DNA from: an uncultured Ruminococcus sp.
GTDB taxonomy: Bacteria > Bacillota > Clostridia > Oscillospirales > Ruminococcaceae
NCBI GenBank assembly: GCA_947169885.1
Contig: CAMVRM010000033.1
Coordinates: 1-36,735, forward strand
Reading direction: 5' to 3'
Length of the DNA: 36,735 bases
Below, one piece after another: positions 1-8,469 of the stretch; the stretch's first letter is position 1; the number at the start of each line of letters is the position of its first letter. Below the pieces are notes generated by a model. It saw nothing but the letters and a program-made list of their open reading frames with translations. It was not told the origin of the DNA and ran no database searches. The translations under genes were made by a program, and so were the position numbers.

Positions 1-90
1 GTGAAATTTTCTCTCGAAATCTTTATGCTGCTATTTTCTTGTATTGCTATAGTTAAGTGATGATTTTGCGTGTTTATGTGTTCGGCATAC

Positions 91-119
91 TTGACATTAC
101 TCTATAAATACGCTATAAT
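91..119 (+). promoter_or_regulatory. Sigma-A promoter of the SCP2-like gene
   Basis: A perfect -35 box TTGACA (91-96) and a perfect -10 box TATAAT (114-119) are separated by exactly 17 bases. The start codon at 162 follows with an AAAGGAG ribosome site at 146-152. Full consensus suggests strong constitutive expression. Confidence 0.9.
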
Positions 120-161
120 ATATTTATAATGGTATATATTATTACAAAGGAGCGTGTTTAT

Positions 162-479
162 ATGACATTCGATCAGCTTATGACAAAAGTCAAGGGTATG
201 AGCGGCAGGGTCAATGCTTCGGGCATCAAGTTCCTTGCAGTTCAGGTGAACATCAAGGGCGAGAACGGCGGCGTGTTCTATGTCGAGATAAAGGACGGCA
301 AGGTGACTGCCGAGCCTTACGAATACCACGACCGAAACTGTGCTATCACGATGACCATGGAGGATTTCAACAAACTGCTTGACGGCGAACTCGACCCTGT
401 AAAGGCGTTTTTCGGCGGCAAGCTGAAAGTTGACGGCGATGTTGGCAAGGCGCTGGAATTCTCAAAGCTTATCAAGTAA
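162..479 (+). CDS. SCP2 sterol-binding domain-like protein
   Basis: A 105-residue protein consisting of a single SCP2-like fold. Visible hallmarks are the alternating beta-strand/glycine pattern, the NCAITMTMEDF segment and the C-terminal stretch in which GKLKVDGDVGKAL precedes the last helix. The family binds hydrophobic ligands in a tunnel; in bacteria the ligand is usually unknown, so no substrate is assigned. An in-frame upstream ATG at 129 is rejected because it lies only 10 bases after the -10 box and has no ribosome site, whereas ATG 162 has AAAGGAG nine bases upstream. The gene is monocistronic: its own consensus promoter precedes it and an intrinsic terminator follows directly. Confidence 0.85.
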   Translation: MTFDQLMTKVKGMSGRVNASGIKFLAVQVNIKGENGGVFYVEIKDGKVTAEPYEYHDRNCAITMTMEDFNKLLDGELDPVKAFFGGKLKVDGDVGKALEFSKLIK

Positions 480-481
480 AA

Positions 482-526
482 AAAGGTGTCGGAGTTTTTC
501 ACTTCGGCACCTTTGATTTTTTTATT
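482..526. terminator. Bidirectional intrinsic terminator
   Basis: A 13-bp stem (482-494 with 502-514, two G-U pairs on the plus strand) has a 7-base loop, followed by a T-run at 518-523. Read from the other strand it is also followed by a T-run. It therefore separates the convergent SCP2-like gene and the TPR-like gene ending at 522. Confidence 0.85.
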
Positions 527-2858
527 CTTCTTCTTCAGCTTCGCTGTTTTCCAATTCCTGTTCTTTTATCAGCAGGAAGTAGAGATCATCATAGCCGAAT
601 CTTCCGTCTTCGCCGACCTGAAGCTGCCATGTGAATATCCTCGAAGGGTCAAGGTCATACTTGTCGCCCTTGCGCTTGCCTTCTTCATCGAAGTCATCGC
701 TCAGCACTTCGGCAGTGCCGTCAGGGAGTATTTCGAGATAGATTATCTCATCGTAACCCTCATCGTCCTCCTCGTCCTCGTCATAGACGGTGAACTCAGC
801 ACCTGCTACCATGCCGAAAGAATCAGCGTTGCGCTTTAAAAATTCACAGGCGGCAGGGAAAGTCGCTCTTGCCTTTGCCTCACGGATAAAGCTTAAACGG
901 TTGGTCTGACGCAGGTCGATCTTTTCACGCTCTTCCTCGGGTATCTCGGGGATAGTGTATTCAGTGCCGTCAGGGAAGCGGAGAACAGGCTCGGCGAATA
1001 TCTCCGTTTCAGCTTCTTCATCGTCACTCGGAAGTGTGATAGGTCTCCACTTGACACGCAGGAACTCCTTATTGTCATAAGCAAAGCCTGCATTGAACCA
1101 TATGCCCTCATCGGGGAGCGGATCGACTGAAACCGCGTTTATTGCGATCTGGCGCACCATGTCACGAACATAGTCAAGTTCTTCCTCGTCAACAGCGGGA
1201 ACGAGCAGATTTATCGAACCCGACTGCGGAAGTCCCTCGGTGGTGACATCCAGCTTTTCTTCCTCGAATGCCGAACGGAAAACGGCTATCCTGTAAAAAT
1301 ACTTTTCAAGCGGTGCAGACGTTCCCGAAGCTTCTATCTCAGCCCACTTTGAGGAAAGCAGTCTGCTTGATGAAAGGTCGATGATAAGCGGAGAACCGCC
1401 CGTGTTGAGCGCATTCACGAACTTTATGAGCCTGCGCATACCGACAAAATTATCGTCAAATGTTGTCATGACGACCATTGCCACGGTGTAATCTTTTATG
1501 ACTTCGCCTGCGTGTTCACCAAAGTAGTGGGGCTGTTCAAAGCCGTCAAAACCGTGCATATCGTCAAAGGCAATAATGTAGTTGAAAGCCTTGCCGTCCT
1601 CATCTCTGCCGCCTGCATACAGCAAGCCGCTCTCTGCGTCTACCGCAACGCTCACGTTTTCAAATTCGCCAATGCTGTTAAGAGCCTGTTCAATCTGTTC
1701 GGGAGAGGGGAAGTCATCAGAGGTCTTGAACGGGATAGCGATGCCTGTTCTTTGGTTGGGTATCCTGCCGTGTGCAGGGAGTTTGAGTTCGATAGTCGGT
1801 GCATCGGGATACTCAAATTCCATTAGCTGTGTGTAATAGTCGGTCTTGTTGCGTGCGTTGAACTTCTCGGCAAGGTCTTCCTCGACTGCCTTGAACTTTT
1901 CATACATTTCCTCGCAGTTGTACAGACCCTCGCCGTTATACCACTCGAAAGAAGAATTAAGGTTGGTGTGGATAGATTCCTGATCCGATTCAACGAGCTT
2001 TTCAAAGAAGCGGCGTGCGGCATCGGCATATCTGAATCGGTCACTTGGAGATTTTGTCTCGCTGAAAAGGTGAACGGTGCGCCTGAACAGTTCATAAGCC
2101 TGATTGAGGTCACACATGGAATAAAGCTTGATGACTTCAGCGATGTTGCGCAGTGCGTTCAGCTCGTCGCCCTCAACTCTGGGCAGAAACAGTGACGCAT
2201 AGTGCTGTGCCTCGTCATACATACCTTTTTCCGCAAGAATGCCTGCAACAGTTCCATAGGTATACTGGGGCTGTTCGGCACAGCGCATACCCCTTTCGAT
2301 CATCTCACGCAGAAGTTCCATGCCCTTCTCGAAAGAACCGTAACGCAGTTCGCAGTTTATGCGCTCCGAAAGTTCGCAGGTCTCGCAGTCGCTCATGGCG
2401 GTGCGTTCGTACTTTTCGGAAAGCTCCATTAAGTCCAGCATCGACTGAGGGTCGGGGTCGATACTGCTGTAAACGCTGAACTGCTCCTTGTAATAGGTGC
2501 GGAGTGTATAGCCGAACTGTTCGATGTAGTCACGGAAACGCTTGAAATACTCGTCGATCTGTTCAAGGGTTATCTGGTAGTATTCATCGGTGCGGTCGAT
2601 TATCCACTTGAACACGAACATAAAGCTCACAGGATCCATGATCCCGGGATTTTCGTCAAACAGCTTCATCAGTTCGGGGAACATGAGAAGTCCCTTGAAG
2701 CCGTCATCATGGAAAACGCTCTGCTCTATGTAGTCATGGCGCAGGTGGAGTGCGTGTTCCATGTCCTGTTCGGCATCTGCTTCGGCGATGCACTTTTTAA
2801 GGTATTCCATTTTTTCTGCGCCGTCGGCAAGTGTTTCTAAGTATTCGTAATCGTACAT
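522..2858 (-). CDS. Large cytosolic protein with TPR-like N-terminal half, function unknown
   Basis: 778 residues, no signal peptide and no membrane segment. Roughly residues 1-330 are helical and TPR-like, with recurring A/G/Y helix-turn-helix spacing and phrases such as EKGMYDEAQHYASLFL. The remainder is mixed alpha/beta with several strongly acidic stretches and ends in a run of glutamates. It resembles the large acidic DUF-type proteins (possibly the DUF4026/DUF2314 group) common in Ruminococcus and related Clostridia, but I cannot confirm a family. AGGAG lies 13 bases before the ATG. The gene starts 22 bases after the lipoprotein at 2881-3333 and is probably cotranscribed with it from the promoter at 3408-3436. 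Confidence 0.75.
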   Translation of the reverse strand: MYDYEYLETLADGAEKMEYLKKCIAEADAEQDMEHALHLRHDYIEQSVFHDDGFKGLLMFPELMKLFDENPGIMDPVSFMFVFKWIIDRTDEYYQITLEQIDEYFKRFRDYIEQFGYTLRTYYKEQFSVYSSIDPDPQSMLDLMELSEKYERTAMSDCETCELSERINCELRYGSFEKGMELLREMIERGMRCAEQPQYTYGTVAGILAEKGMYDEAQHYASLFLPRVEGDELNALRNIAEVIKLYSMCDLNQAYELFRRTVHLFSETKSPSDRFRYADAARRFFEKLVESDQESIHTNLNSSFEWYNGEGLYNCEEMYEKFKAVEEDLAEKFNARNKTDYYTQLMEFEYPDAPTIELKLPAHGRIPNQRTGIAIPFKTSDDFPSPEQIEQALNSIGEFENVSVAVDAESGLLYAGGRDEDGKAFNYIIAFDDMHGFDGFEQPHYFGEHAGEVIKDYTVAMVVMTTFDDNFVGMRRLIKFVNALNTGGSPLIIDLSSSRLLSSKWAEIEASGTSAPLEKYFYRIAVFRSAFEEEKLDVTTEGLPQSGSINLLVPAVDEEELDYVRDMVRQIAINAVSVDPLPDEGIWFNAGFAYDNKEFLRVKWRPITLPSDDEEAETEIFAEPVLRFPDGTEYTIPEIPEEEREKIDLRQTNRLSFIREAKARATFPAACEFLKRNADSFGMVAGAEFTVYDEDEEDDEGYDEIIYLEILPDGTAEVLSDDFDEEGKRKGDKYDLDPSRIFTWQLQVGEDGRFGYDDLYFLLIKEQELENSEAEEEE

Positions 2859-2880
2859 TTTGCTGTAACTCCTGTTCTTA

Positions 2881-3333
2881 TTAAATTTCTATGAGTTCCA
2901 AAAGACTGATGACGGTCTCTTCATCGGTGTAATAACTCATAGTCTGTTCGGTATCGTTGTCAGTTCTGACAGTGATACAGCTGTTTTCGCCGTTCTGTAT
3001 GAACTGGACTTTATAGCTGTGACCGTCAAGCTGATATTTTACGAAAATACCATGACCGCCCTTTGCAAAAGTGGTGCTGACAGGCTGTTTTTCCGCACGG
3101 ATATTTTCTATCTCGGATATGATACTTTCGCATTTTGCGCTGTCGGTGAGCTTGCTTGACTTTCCGTCACGGGTGACGGTGATCTCGGGTGTTTCAGCTG
3201 TTTCGCTGTCGGCAGTCTCAGCAGTTTCGGCAGGCATAGCCGTAACATTTTCGATATTTTCGTTGGTGTTTGCAGATGCTCCGCAGGCTGTCAGCAAAGC
3301 CGCCGTGAGAATTATAAACATGATTTTACGCAT
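2881..3333 (-). CDS. Small lipoprotein, function unknown
   Basis: 150 residues beginning with a lipoprotein signal peptide: basic MRK, a hydrophobic core, then lipobox L14-T-A-C17. A linker rich in T, A and E follows, consistent with an extended tether from the membrane, and then a small beta-rich domain (about residues 50-150). The only cysteine besides C17 and C68 is C119, so no clear disulfide pattern is seen. GGAGG precedes the ATG. It is the first gene of a two-gene unit with the TPR-like gene downstream. Function not recognised; export and lipidation are well supported by sequence. Confidence 0.8.
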   Translation of the reverse strand: MRKIMFIILTAALLTACGASANTNENIENVTAMPAETAETADSETAETPEITVTRDGKSSKLTDSAKCESIISEIENIRAEKQPVSTTFAKGGHGIFVKYQLDGHSYKVQFIQNGENSCITVRTDNDTEQTMSYYTDEETVISLLELIEI

Positions 3334-3407
3334 AAGATCACCCTCCTTGATCTTAAAATTTGATGTATGTCAAAAGATGTTTCTTTTCGGGTTATTCTTC
3401 TAAAAAT

Positions 3408-3436
3408 ATTATACCATAATTCTCACTTTTTGTCAA
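3408..3436 (-). promoter_or_regulatory. Sigma-A promoter of the lipoprotein/TPR-like operon
   Basis: On the minus strand, TTGACA (3436-3431) and TATAAT (3413-3408) are spaced by 17 bases, and the -10 box carries the extended TGG element. Both hexamers are perfect consensus. Confidence 0.9.
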
Positions 3437-3440
3437 CTAT

Positions 3441-3480
3441 TTATTAAAAAAGCTGACTGCTTATTAAAAAAGCGGACTGC
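3441..3480. repeat. 20-bp tandem duplication at a gene end
   Basis: Positions 3441-3460 and 3461-3480 are the same 20-mer except for one base (CTGA versus CGGA context). The unit contains the last codons and the stop codon of the gene at 3464-3754, so a ghost copy of the gene's end lies directly downstream of the real one. Confidence 0.8.
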
Positions 3481-3754
3481 GTAAAATAACAACAGCAGTC
3501 GGGCTGTCAACATTGTAATAAACGCCTGTTTTGGTGTCGGCATTTATACCACGGTTTTTGAGGTATGTGCTGACAGTCTTAAAATCGAACCTGAAACCGT
3601 CTGTATAGGTGAATATGCTGTTTATAAAGCGTATCTTGGTGTCGGGCGGCTGTATGATGTCAAGCGTCTGTGCTTTATAATCGATGATGAACTTAGCGTA
3701 AGTTTCAAACTTGCAGAAAATTTCTACAAGCATTTTGTTTTCCTGCTGTTTCAT
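3464..3754 (-). CDS. Small protein of unknown function, coupled to the Hsp90-like gene
   Basis: About 96 residues, cytosolic by appearance, with a central segment rich in aromatic residues and no motif I recognise. The ATG at 3754 overlaps the TGA of the Hsp90-like gene in the ATGA arrangement, which points to translational coupling. A GTG at 3763 and an ATG at 3733 (with its own AGGAA) are alternative starts. It is the last gene of the four-gene operon beginning at 6909. The final residues and stop codon lie in a 20-bp unit that is tandemly duplicated. Nothing in the sequence gives a function; it could be a partner of the chaperone (inference from coupling only). Confidence 0.65.
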   Translation of the reverse strand: MKQQENKMLVEIFCKFETYAKFIIDYKAQTLDIIQPPDTKIRFINSIFTYTDGFRFDFKTVSTYLKNRGINADTKTGVYYNVDSPTAVVILRSPLF

Positions 3755-5505
3755 ATGCCCCACTCGATAAGTTTTATAAGGTTGTCGTTCATGATGTTCA
3801 TTTCCTTTGAATAGACGGGATAGCCGCCCGAAATGAGTGCCTGAACGTAAAGTATCTGTGCAAACGTGGAAAGTTTCTTCCTGTCGGAAACGCCCGAGAG
3901 CCGCTTTATCAGCTGACTGCGGCTGTTTAAGTACAGGCTCGCTTTGGCTTCCTTGTATTCTTCCTCGAAAGCGCCCAGCATATCGGCGAACATCGCATCG
4001 CCTTTTTCTTTCGACTGCTTAATGTCACGCTTGATGTCGGCATCGGAACTGCGGCTGTAAACGGCACTCAGCTGAACGGGTGCATATGAGCGCATGACCG
4101 CCTTGCAGTCGAACTTGTTCAGTGCGCTGTCGAAAATTTTGATAAGTTCCGCAAAATCCTCCTCGTTGGGGCATTCGCCGAGAGTGTCCGCAATAACGTT
4201 GTCGGAAAGCTGCTGGACTTTCATAAGCCCAAGACGTTCCGCAAAGAGGAGCAGGTCTTTTTCGTGGACGTATGCTGTGTTGACAAGAAGTCTGTTGGCA
4301 TCGGAGAATATCGGGCGAAGCTGTCTGAAAACTTCAAGGTCTGAAACGTAGAAAACTTCACGCCCACGGTCGGTAAGCTGTTCGCCGCTGACCGTGCCGA
4401 AGCTTGTCTCGAAGTTGAAATAGGGCAGGAAAGTCCTGAGAAGCTGTTCGTTCTCGCAGGCGATAGACCGAAGCGCCGTGCCGTGCAGTCTGCCTATCTG
4501 TGCGAGCAGTTCGGGGCTTTTTGAGGACATCAGTTCTAAGTAACCCGAGATGCAGTCGGCTATTTCCTGACGGGCTTTGTCGAGCATCTCATCGTGATAG
4601 AAGCCCTCTCGTGATGCGGTGGGGCGCAGTTTGTCGGTGTTGATGAAACAGCGCACGAAGAACGCCCACTCGGGAAGAAGCCCTGTGCCGTCCTCGGTAA
4701 GGAGCATATTTTTCAGGTATATGCGGTGACGTTTTGCACTGCCAGCCGCCGAAACGGTGTAGGGGAGTATGTAAGCCGCACCGCTGAAAAGCTTGCTCGG
4801 CGAATCGAGGGGTATGTAGTCGAGAAACTGTGTGTCGGTGTCGAATATGCGCTTGCCTGTCTCGATTACGAATTTGCGCTCGTCCTTTCCGCCGTCGCCG
4901 ATGTAGAGAACGTTTGCACGGGTCTTTGTCACGCCGTCAGCCGAAACGTAGATAGGGTAGGGGAGCGGCAGTCCGAAGTAGCGCAGTTTTTCCTCGCAGA
5001 GCTTTGCATCGAAGTATTTCTCATTGCCCTCTGACGGGCTGAAAGAGATACTGCTCCCTATGGGCATATCAGGTTCTATCGTTCTTATGGAGTAGCGCCC
5101 GTCGGCAAAGCCGTGCCATTCAACGGCGCTGTCGGGGCTTTTTACCGAACGTGAGCGCAGAACGATCTCGTCCGTCACGATAAAACAGCTGAGAAGCCCG
5201 ATGCCGAAACGCCCGATAAAAGTGCCCGAACCACGCTTTGAGGACTTGCCGATGACCGACACGAACTTGTGTACTTCTTCCTCGGTAAGACCCGTACCGT
5301 TGTCGGTGAAAGTAATGCTTTTTCCGTCAGCCGTGACGTTTATCTCGGGTTCGGCAAAGCTTTTGTCGTTCCTCTTTCGCATCGAGATAGCATCGGCGGC
5401 GTTCTGCAAAAGTTCACGCAGAAAAACATCGGGGCTGGAATAAAGATGATCCGACAGAATGCTTATCATTCCTCCAAGGTCAACGCTGAACTGATGTTCA
5501 CTCAC
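3751..5505 (-). CDS. htpG: Divergent Hsp90 (HtpG-like) GHKL-ATPase chaperone
   Basis: About 584 residues with an N-terminal GHKL ATPase. The N-box helix carries E31, N35 and D38 (in the phrase ELLQNAADA), the G1 box is D68-N-G-T-G, and the G2 box is GRFGIGLLS. The middle domain keeps the ATP-sensing arginine in the phrase TASREGF, equivalent to the SRE of canonical HtpG. It is about 40 residues shorter than usual HtpG, mainly before the middle domain, and divergent enough to be a paralogue. Start: GTG at 5505 has AGGA about ten bases upstream and overlaps the upstream gene's stop; a GTG at 5514 is possible but too close to that site. It lies in an operon with a membrane protein and a lipoprotein, so the clients may be envelope-related (inference). 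Confidence 0.85.
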   Translation of the reverse strand: MSEHQFSVDLGGMISILSDHLYSSPDVFLRELLQNAADAISMRKRNDKSFAEPEINVTADGKSITFTDNGTGLTEEEVHKFVSVIGKSSKRGSGTFIGRFGIGLLSCFIVTDEIVLRSRSVKSPDSAVEWHGFADGRYSIRTIEPDMPIGSSISFSPSEGNEKYFDAKLCEEKLRYFGLPLPYPIYVSADGVTKTRANVLYIGDGGKDERKFVIETGKRIFDTDTQFLDYIPLDSPSKLFSGAAYILPYTVSAAGSAKRHRIYLKNMLLTEDGTGLLPEWAFFVRCFINTDKLRPTASREGFYHDEMLDKARQEIADCISGYLELMSSKSPELLAQIGRLHGTALRSIACENEQLLRTFLPYFNFETSFGTVSGEQLTDRGREVFYVSDLEVFRQLRPIFSDANRLLVNTAYVHEKDLLLFAERLGLMKVQQLSDNVIADTLGECPNEEDFAELIKIFDSALNKFDCKAVMRSYAPVQLSAVYSRSSDADIKRDIKQSKEKGDAMFADMLGAFEEEYKEAKASLYLNSRSQLIKRLSGVSDRKKLSTFAQILYVQALISGGYPVYSKEMNIMNDNLIKLIEWGI

Positions 5506-6295
5506 TGCTGTCACTTCCTTTCAGTTTTTCGCCAAGTTCTGCGTAGAACTCCTGTTGTTCGTCATATTTCATGTGAGCTATCTCATCGTAATCATAGCCC
5601 ATTTCGGCGACTTCCTGCTCGTTCAGCCCAAAGGTGTAGTACATATAGAACCGCACCTGAGCGACCTCGCTTATCATTTCGCCGTCAGTGATGTTGTCAT
5701 ATTCGCTGAGTTCGGGCAGGTTTACAGGCTCGCTCGAAAACTGCACTTTTGAAACGTCTATCTCGACCGTGCCTGCGGAAGTTTCCTGCGTGATGTGTTC
5801 AAGACCCTCAGCGCCCTTTGCGGTGTCGAACACGAATGTGAACGTGTCAGCATCGCTCCCGCTCCCTGTCGGCGAGCGATAGATCTCGGTAGTCTTGCCG
5901 TTTTCCTCGCTCACGCCCGAGAGAACGTCACCTTTGCCAAGCTTTATGAAAGCGTTGCCGAAAGAACCGTATTCGTCATTGAGCTGATAGCAGTGTATCT
6001 CGGGAAGGATCATATAAGTCTGCTTGTTTGTCTTGAATATCTCGGTATAAACGCCCGAATTGTCCATGGACACAAAGCCGTCCTCGCCCGAGCGCCTTAT
6101 CTCGACTGCCATATCGTCAAGATTGCCGCCGCTTATCTGAAAGGCGATGTCATAATCGCCGCTGTCGAGCCTGTCGCTCAGCACTGCGGCAAAAGTTCTG
6201 TCCTGTTCGGCGGGTTCGGAAACGGCAGTGCTGTCAGAGCCGCACCCTGTAAGAAAAAGAAATGCCGCCGCCGCAGAGATGAATTTTCTGTTCAT
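5498..6295 (-). CDS. Lipoprotein, function unknown
   Basis: About 265 residues. The N-terminus has a lipoprotein signal: basic MNRK, an alanine/leucine core and lipobox L-T-G-C. The mature part has a beta-rich pattern with phrases such as GDYDIAFQISGG and VQFSSEPVNLPEL. This resembles LolA/LppX-type or DUF-type extracytoplasmic beta-sheet domains of Clostridia, but no family is asserted. Start: the ATG at 6295 is preceded by a GAGAG stretch; the in-frame ATG at 6310 has no ribosome site and sits only 2 bases after the upstream stop. The 3' end overlaps the start of the Hsp90-like gene, showing tight operon packing. Confidence 0.75.
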   Translation of the reverse strand: MNRKFISAAAAFLFLTGCGSDSTAVSEPAEQDRTFAAVLSDRLDSGDYDIAFQISGGNLDDMAVEIRRSGEDGFVSMDNSGVYTEIFKTNKQTYMILPEIHCYQLNDEYGSFGNAFIKLGKGDVLSGVSEENGKTTEIYRSPTGSGSDADTFTFVFDTAKGAEGLEHITQETSAGTVEIDVSKVQFSSEPVNLPELSEYDNITDGEMISEVAQVRFYMYYTFGLNEQEVAEMGYDYDEIAHMKYDEQQEFYAELGEKLKGSDSSE

Positions 6296-6312
6296 TTTGT
6301 TCACTCTCATTT

Positions 6313-6909
6313 TTATACGTTTTTATACATTATCTTTGTTTTAATGTCTTCGTTTTTAAGCCCCATGCCAAAGGTTATCACAACTGTCAGCATAAGTATC
6401 AGCTGTGCGGCAGGGAACACTCCCAGAAGCACAGAGTTCATATCGGCGATGTCCATAGTCGGGACGAAAGCGTTTATAAGCCCCCACAACCCTGCGTTTG
6501 CGATCTTCACGCCGAGGATTGCCGAACCGATAACGCCTTTGTAGGAGAGTATCAGCACGCCGTAGCTTATCAGTGCGGGCAGAACGCTCAGAAAACCCAG
6601 CAGAAAGCCGAACCCCGAGCCGACCGTGTCGCCCCTCAGCTGGTTCTTGACCCTTGCCTTTGAGCCTTCTTTCAGCCCGAAATCTGCAAGCACTATCGCA
6701 TAGCAGAGCAGTCCCAGCAGTCCGAAAACGATGTCTCCTGCGCCTTTCATGACGATACGCATGGCAAACAGCGAAAGAAAGATGAACACTCCGAAGAACT
6801 CACATTCCAGCCATTTGAGAAGTGCGGTGATGCAGGCTTTTTTTCGTCCGTAGGTCATTTCTTCCGAATAGTCCTGCTGTTCCTTTTTCGTTTCATGTTC
6901 TTTTGTCAA
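6313..6909 (-). CDS. Multi-pass membrane protein of unknown function (TTG start)
   Basis: 198 residues. A short charged cytosolic N-terminus (about 35 residues) is followed by four or five hydrophobic segments. The third conserved-looking patch, G-D-T-V-G-S-G-F-G-F, follows a positively charged loop. The start is set by a strong GGAGG eight bases before a TTG at 6909. The longer reading frame begins at 6972, inside the promoter, and cannot be the translated form. First gene of the operon that continues with a lipoprotein, an Hsp90-like chaperone and a small protein, with gaps of 2-18 bases or overlaps. Small Clostridia membrane proteins of this shape carry DUF numbers (perhaps DUF6142); not confirmed. 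Confidence 0.7.
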   Translation of the reverse strand: MTKEHETKKEQQDYSEEMTYGRKKACITALLKWLECEFFGVFIFLSLFAMRIVMKGAGDIVFGLLGLLCYAIVLADFGLKEGSKARVKNQLRGDTVGSGFGFLLGFLSVLPALISYGVLILSYKGVIGSAILGVKIANAGLWGLINAFVPTMDIADMNSVLLGVFPAAQLILMLTVVITFGMGLKNEDIKTKIMYKNV

Positions 6910-6943
6910 ATTTTTCACCTCCGCAGTCTGCGCATATGAGTGT

Positions 6944-6972
6944 ATTATACCACATTTCGTACAAAATTTCAA
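6944..6972 (-). promoter_or_regulatory. Promoter of the Hsp90-like operon
   Basis: On the minus strand TTGAAA (6972-6967), a 17-base spacer and TATAAT (6949-6944) with an extended TGG element. The predicted start of transcription is about 25-30 bases before the TTG codon at 6909. Confidence 0.85.
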
Positions 6973-7282
6973 TAGCGGCGTTAAAATCTCATTTACTTTT
7001 CACAAAAACGCTGACGAAACGATTTTCGTTAGTAAGTTTAAAATTATTATATTTCGGCATATTAAACAAAAACGGATGTCCGAAATAACTGTTTTTTTTA
7101 AGTCGTTGCAAGTAAATAATTATTGCGGTCAGTTTTGCCTGAATCATTAAATAAATGGCAAAAGTCTAGTTATTTCTTACAAAATGATTACTGAGTTATT
7201 GTTAATTATCACAAATATAATTGTTGTGTAAGCCCTTTTTTGGTGCTTTCGGATTTTTTTTGTAAACTTTATTTTACAACTA
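6973..7282. other. AT-rich intergenic region without a gene
   Basis: Divergent spacer between the Hsp90-like operon and the lipoprotein at 7377. It is AT-rich with several T- and A-runs; I see no ORF with a ribosome site and no strong hairpin. Confidence 0.5.
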
Positions 7283-7311
7283 TTTACTTGTGAGGAATAA
7301 AGTGATATACT
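7283..7311 (+). promoter_or_regulatory. Extended -10 promoter of the lipoprotein at 7377
   Basis: TTTACT (7283-7288), 17 bases, TATACT (7306-7311) with an upstream TGA (extended -10). A short perfect hairpin GCCGCA/TGCGGC lies in the leader at about 7343-7357, just before the GGGAGAGG ribosome site. Confidence 0.7.
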
Positions 7312-7376
7312 TTTAAACACAGAAACGAAAACGATTAAGGTTTGCCGCACTGTGCGGCGAAAGGGAGAGGACTTAT

Positions 7377-7877
7377 ATGAAGAAAAGAATGCTGACAGCA
7401 GTTGTCTTAGCGGCAGTTATCGTTATGGCAGGCTGCGGAAAAACAGAGAAAAAAACCGAAAAGGTCAACAATGAGCCGGCAGTCACCGAGGCTGAGGAAT
7501 CCCGTCCCGAGGGCGAGTTCGAGAAGCTTCCCGATGAGGCACTTGAAGCATTCGACAGCCTGACTGTTGAACTGAAAGACATCTTCCCCGATACAAAGGG
7601 AAAGCTTATGTACGGCTACACAGGCGAGCAGCTGATAGACACCGAGAGCGGCGAAAAGGACTGCTATATTTTCGATTACTATACATATAAAAAGAAGGTC
7701 TACACAAAGATAGCTACCGTTGCAATGGACAAGGAGAGCAAAATGGTCTATCTGTTCGATGAAGCTGACGGCACATTCTCCGAGGCAGAGACAGAGCAGA
7801 ACGAGGAAAAGAAGTGGTGCGAGACTGCAACTCCTGCGCTTGCGGCGGCTGTTTCGGACAAGGAACTTAGCGAATAA
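7377..7877 (+). CDS. Lipoprotein, function unknown
   Basis: 166 residues with a lipoprotein signal peptide (MKKR, hydrophobic core, lipobox M-A-G-C20). An acidic/lysine-rich linker follows to about residue 60. The globular part contains the phrase ESGEKDCYIFDYYTYKKK and ends in an alanine-rich tail. The fold cannot be named; similar small lipoproteins with a single beta-sheet domain are frequent in Ruminococcus. It has its own promoter and a terminator downstream, so it is monocistronic. GGGAGAGG precedes the ATG at good distance. Confidence 0.8.
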   Translation: MKKRMLTAVVLAAVIVMAGCGKTEKKTEKVNNEPAVTEAEESRPEGEFEKLPDEALEAFDSLTVELKDIFPDTKGKLMYGYTGEQLIDTESGEKDCYIFDYYTYKKKVYTKIATVAMDKESKMVYLFDEADGTFSEAETEQNEEKKWCETATPALAAAVSDKELSE

Positions 7878-7926
7878 CGTCTTTCAAAAGGGAAAGTAAG
7901 ATAGAAGAAGTAAAAGAATATGTGCA

Positions 7927-7968
7927 AAAAAGCCGAGGAAACTTTGTGAGTACCTCGGCTTTTTGCTG
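7927..7968. terminator. Bidirectional intrinsic terminator
   Basis: An 11-bp stem (7928-7938 with 7953-7963, core GCCGAGG/CCTCGGC), a 14-base loop and a T-run on both strands. It closes the lipoprotein gene from the left and the long ior/paaK/ACT operon from the right. Confidence 0.85.
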
Positions 7969-7998
7969 TTTAGCTGTTTAGATGTTTAGATGTGTTTA

Positions 7999-8433
7999 TC
8001 AGAGCGACTTTAATTCCTCATCGGAGACAAGCTTGAAGCCGCCCTCGGTCAGTGCGGTAACTGCCTCATCGGTCTTGTCGGGTCTGAGGATAAGGTATGC
8101 AGTCTCGCTGGTCTCGGAGATGAATGCCGCATACATATACTCAACGCTGATGTTGTCCTTATAGAGACAAGCCATTGAGTCGGCAAGTCCGCCCGGACGG
8201 TCTGCGATGCGCAGTGCAAGAACGTTGGTGATAGTTACTGCAAAGCTGTTATCTTTCAGCACCTGCATAGCTTTTTCGCTGTCGTTGACGATAAGGCGCA
8301 GAATTCCGAAGTCCTTTGTGTCAGCGATAGACATTGCACGGATGTTGATGCCGTTGTCGCCCAGCAGTCTTGTGATGTTCGAGAGCCTGCCTGCTCTGTT
8401 CTCAACAAATACGGATAATTGTTTTACTGTCAT
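7999..8433 (-). CDS. Double-ACT domain protein, probable aromatic amino acid sensor
   Basis: 144 residues made of two ACT domains (about 1-66 and 68-140). The first begins VKQLSVFVENRAGRLSNIT, with the glycine turn typical of ligand-binding ACT folds; the second repeats the pattern as ALRIADRPGGLADSM. There is no attached catalytic domain. Proteins of this family are regularly encoded next to indolepyruvate oxidoreductase and phenylacetate-CoA ligase genes, and here it is the last gene of the same operon. This supports a role in sensing an aromatic amino acid or acid and modulating the pathway. The ligand is not determinable here. An AAGG ribosome site precedes the ATG. Confidence 0.85.
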   Translation of the reverse strand: MTVKQLSVFVENRAGRLSNITRLLGDNGINIRAMSIADTKDFGILRLIVNDSEKAMQVLKDNSFAVTITNVLALRIADRPGGLADSMACLYKDNISVEYMYAAFISETSETAYLILRPDKTDEAVTALTEGGFKLVSDEELKSL

Positions 8434-8469
8434 GATAAATACCTTCTTTCGGTTATAGTATTATTTTGT

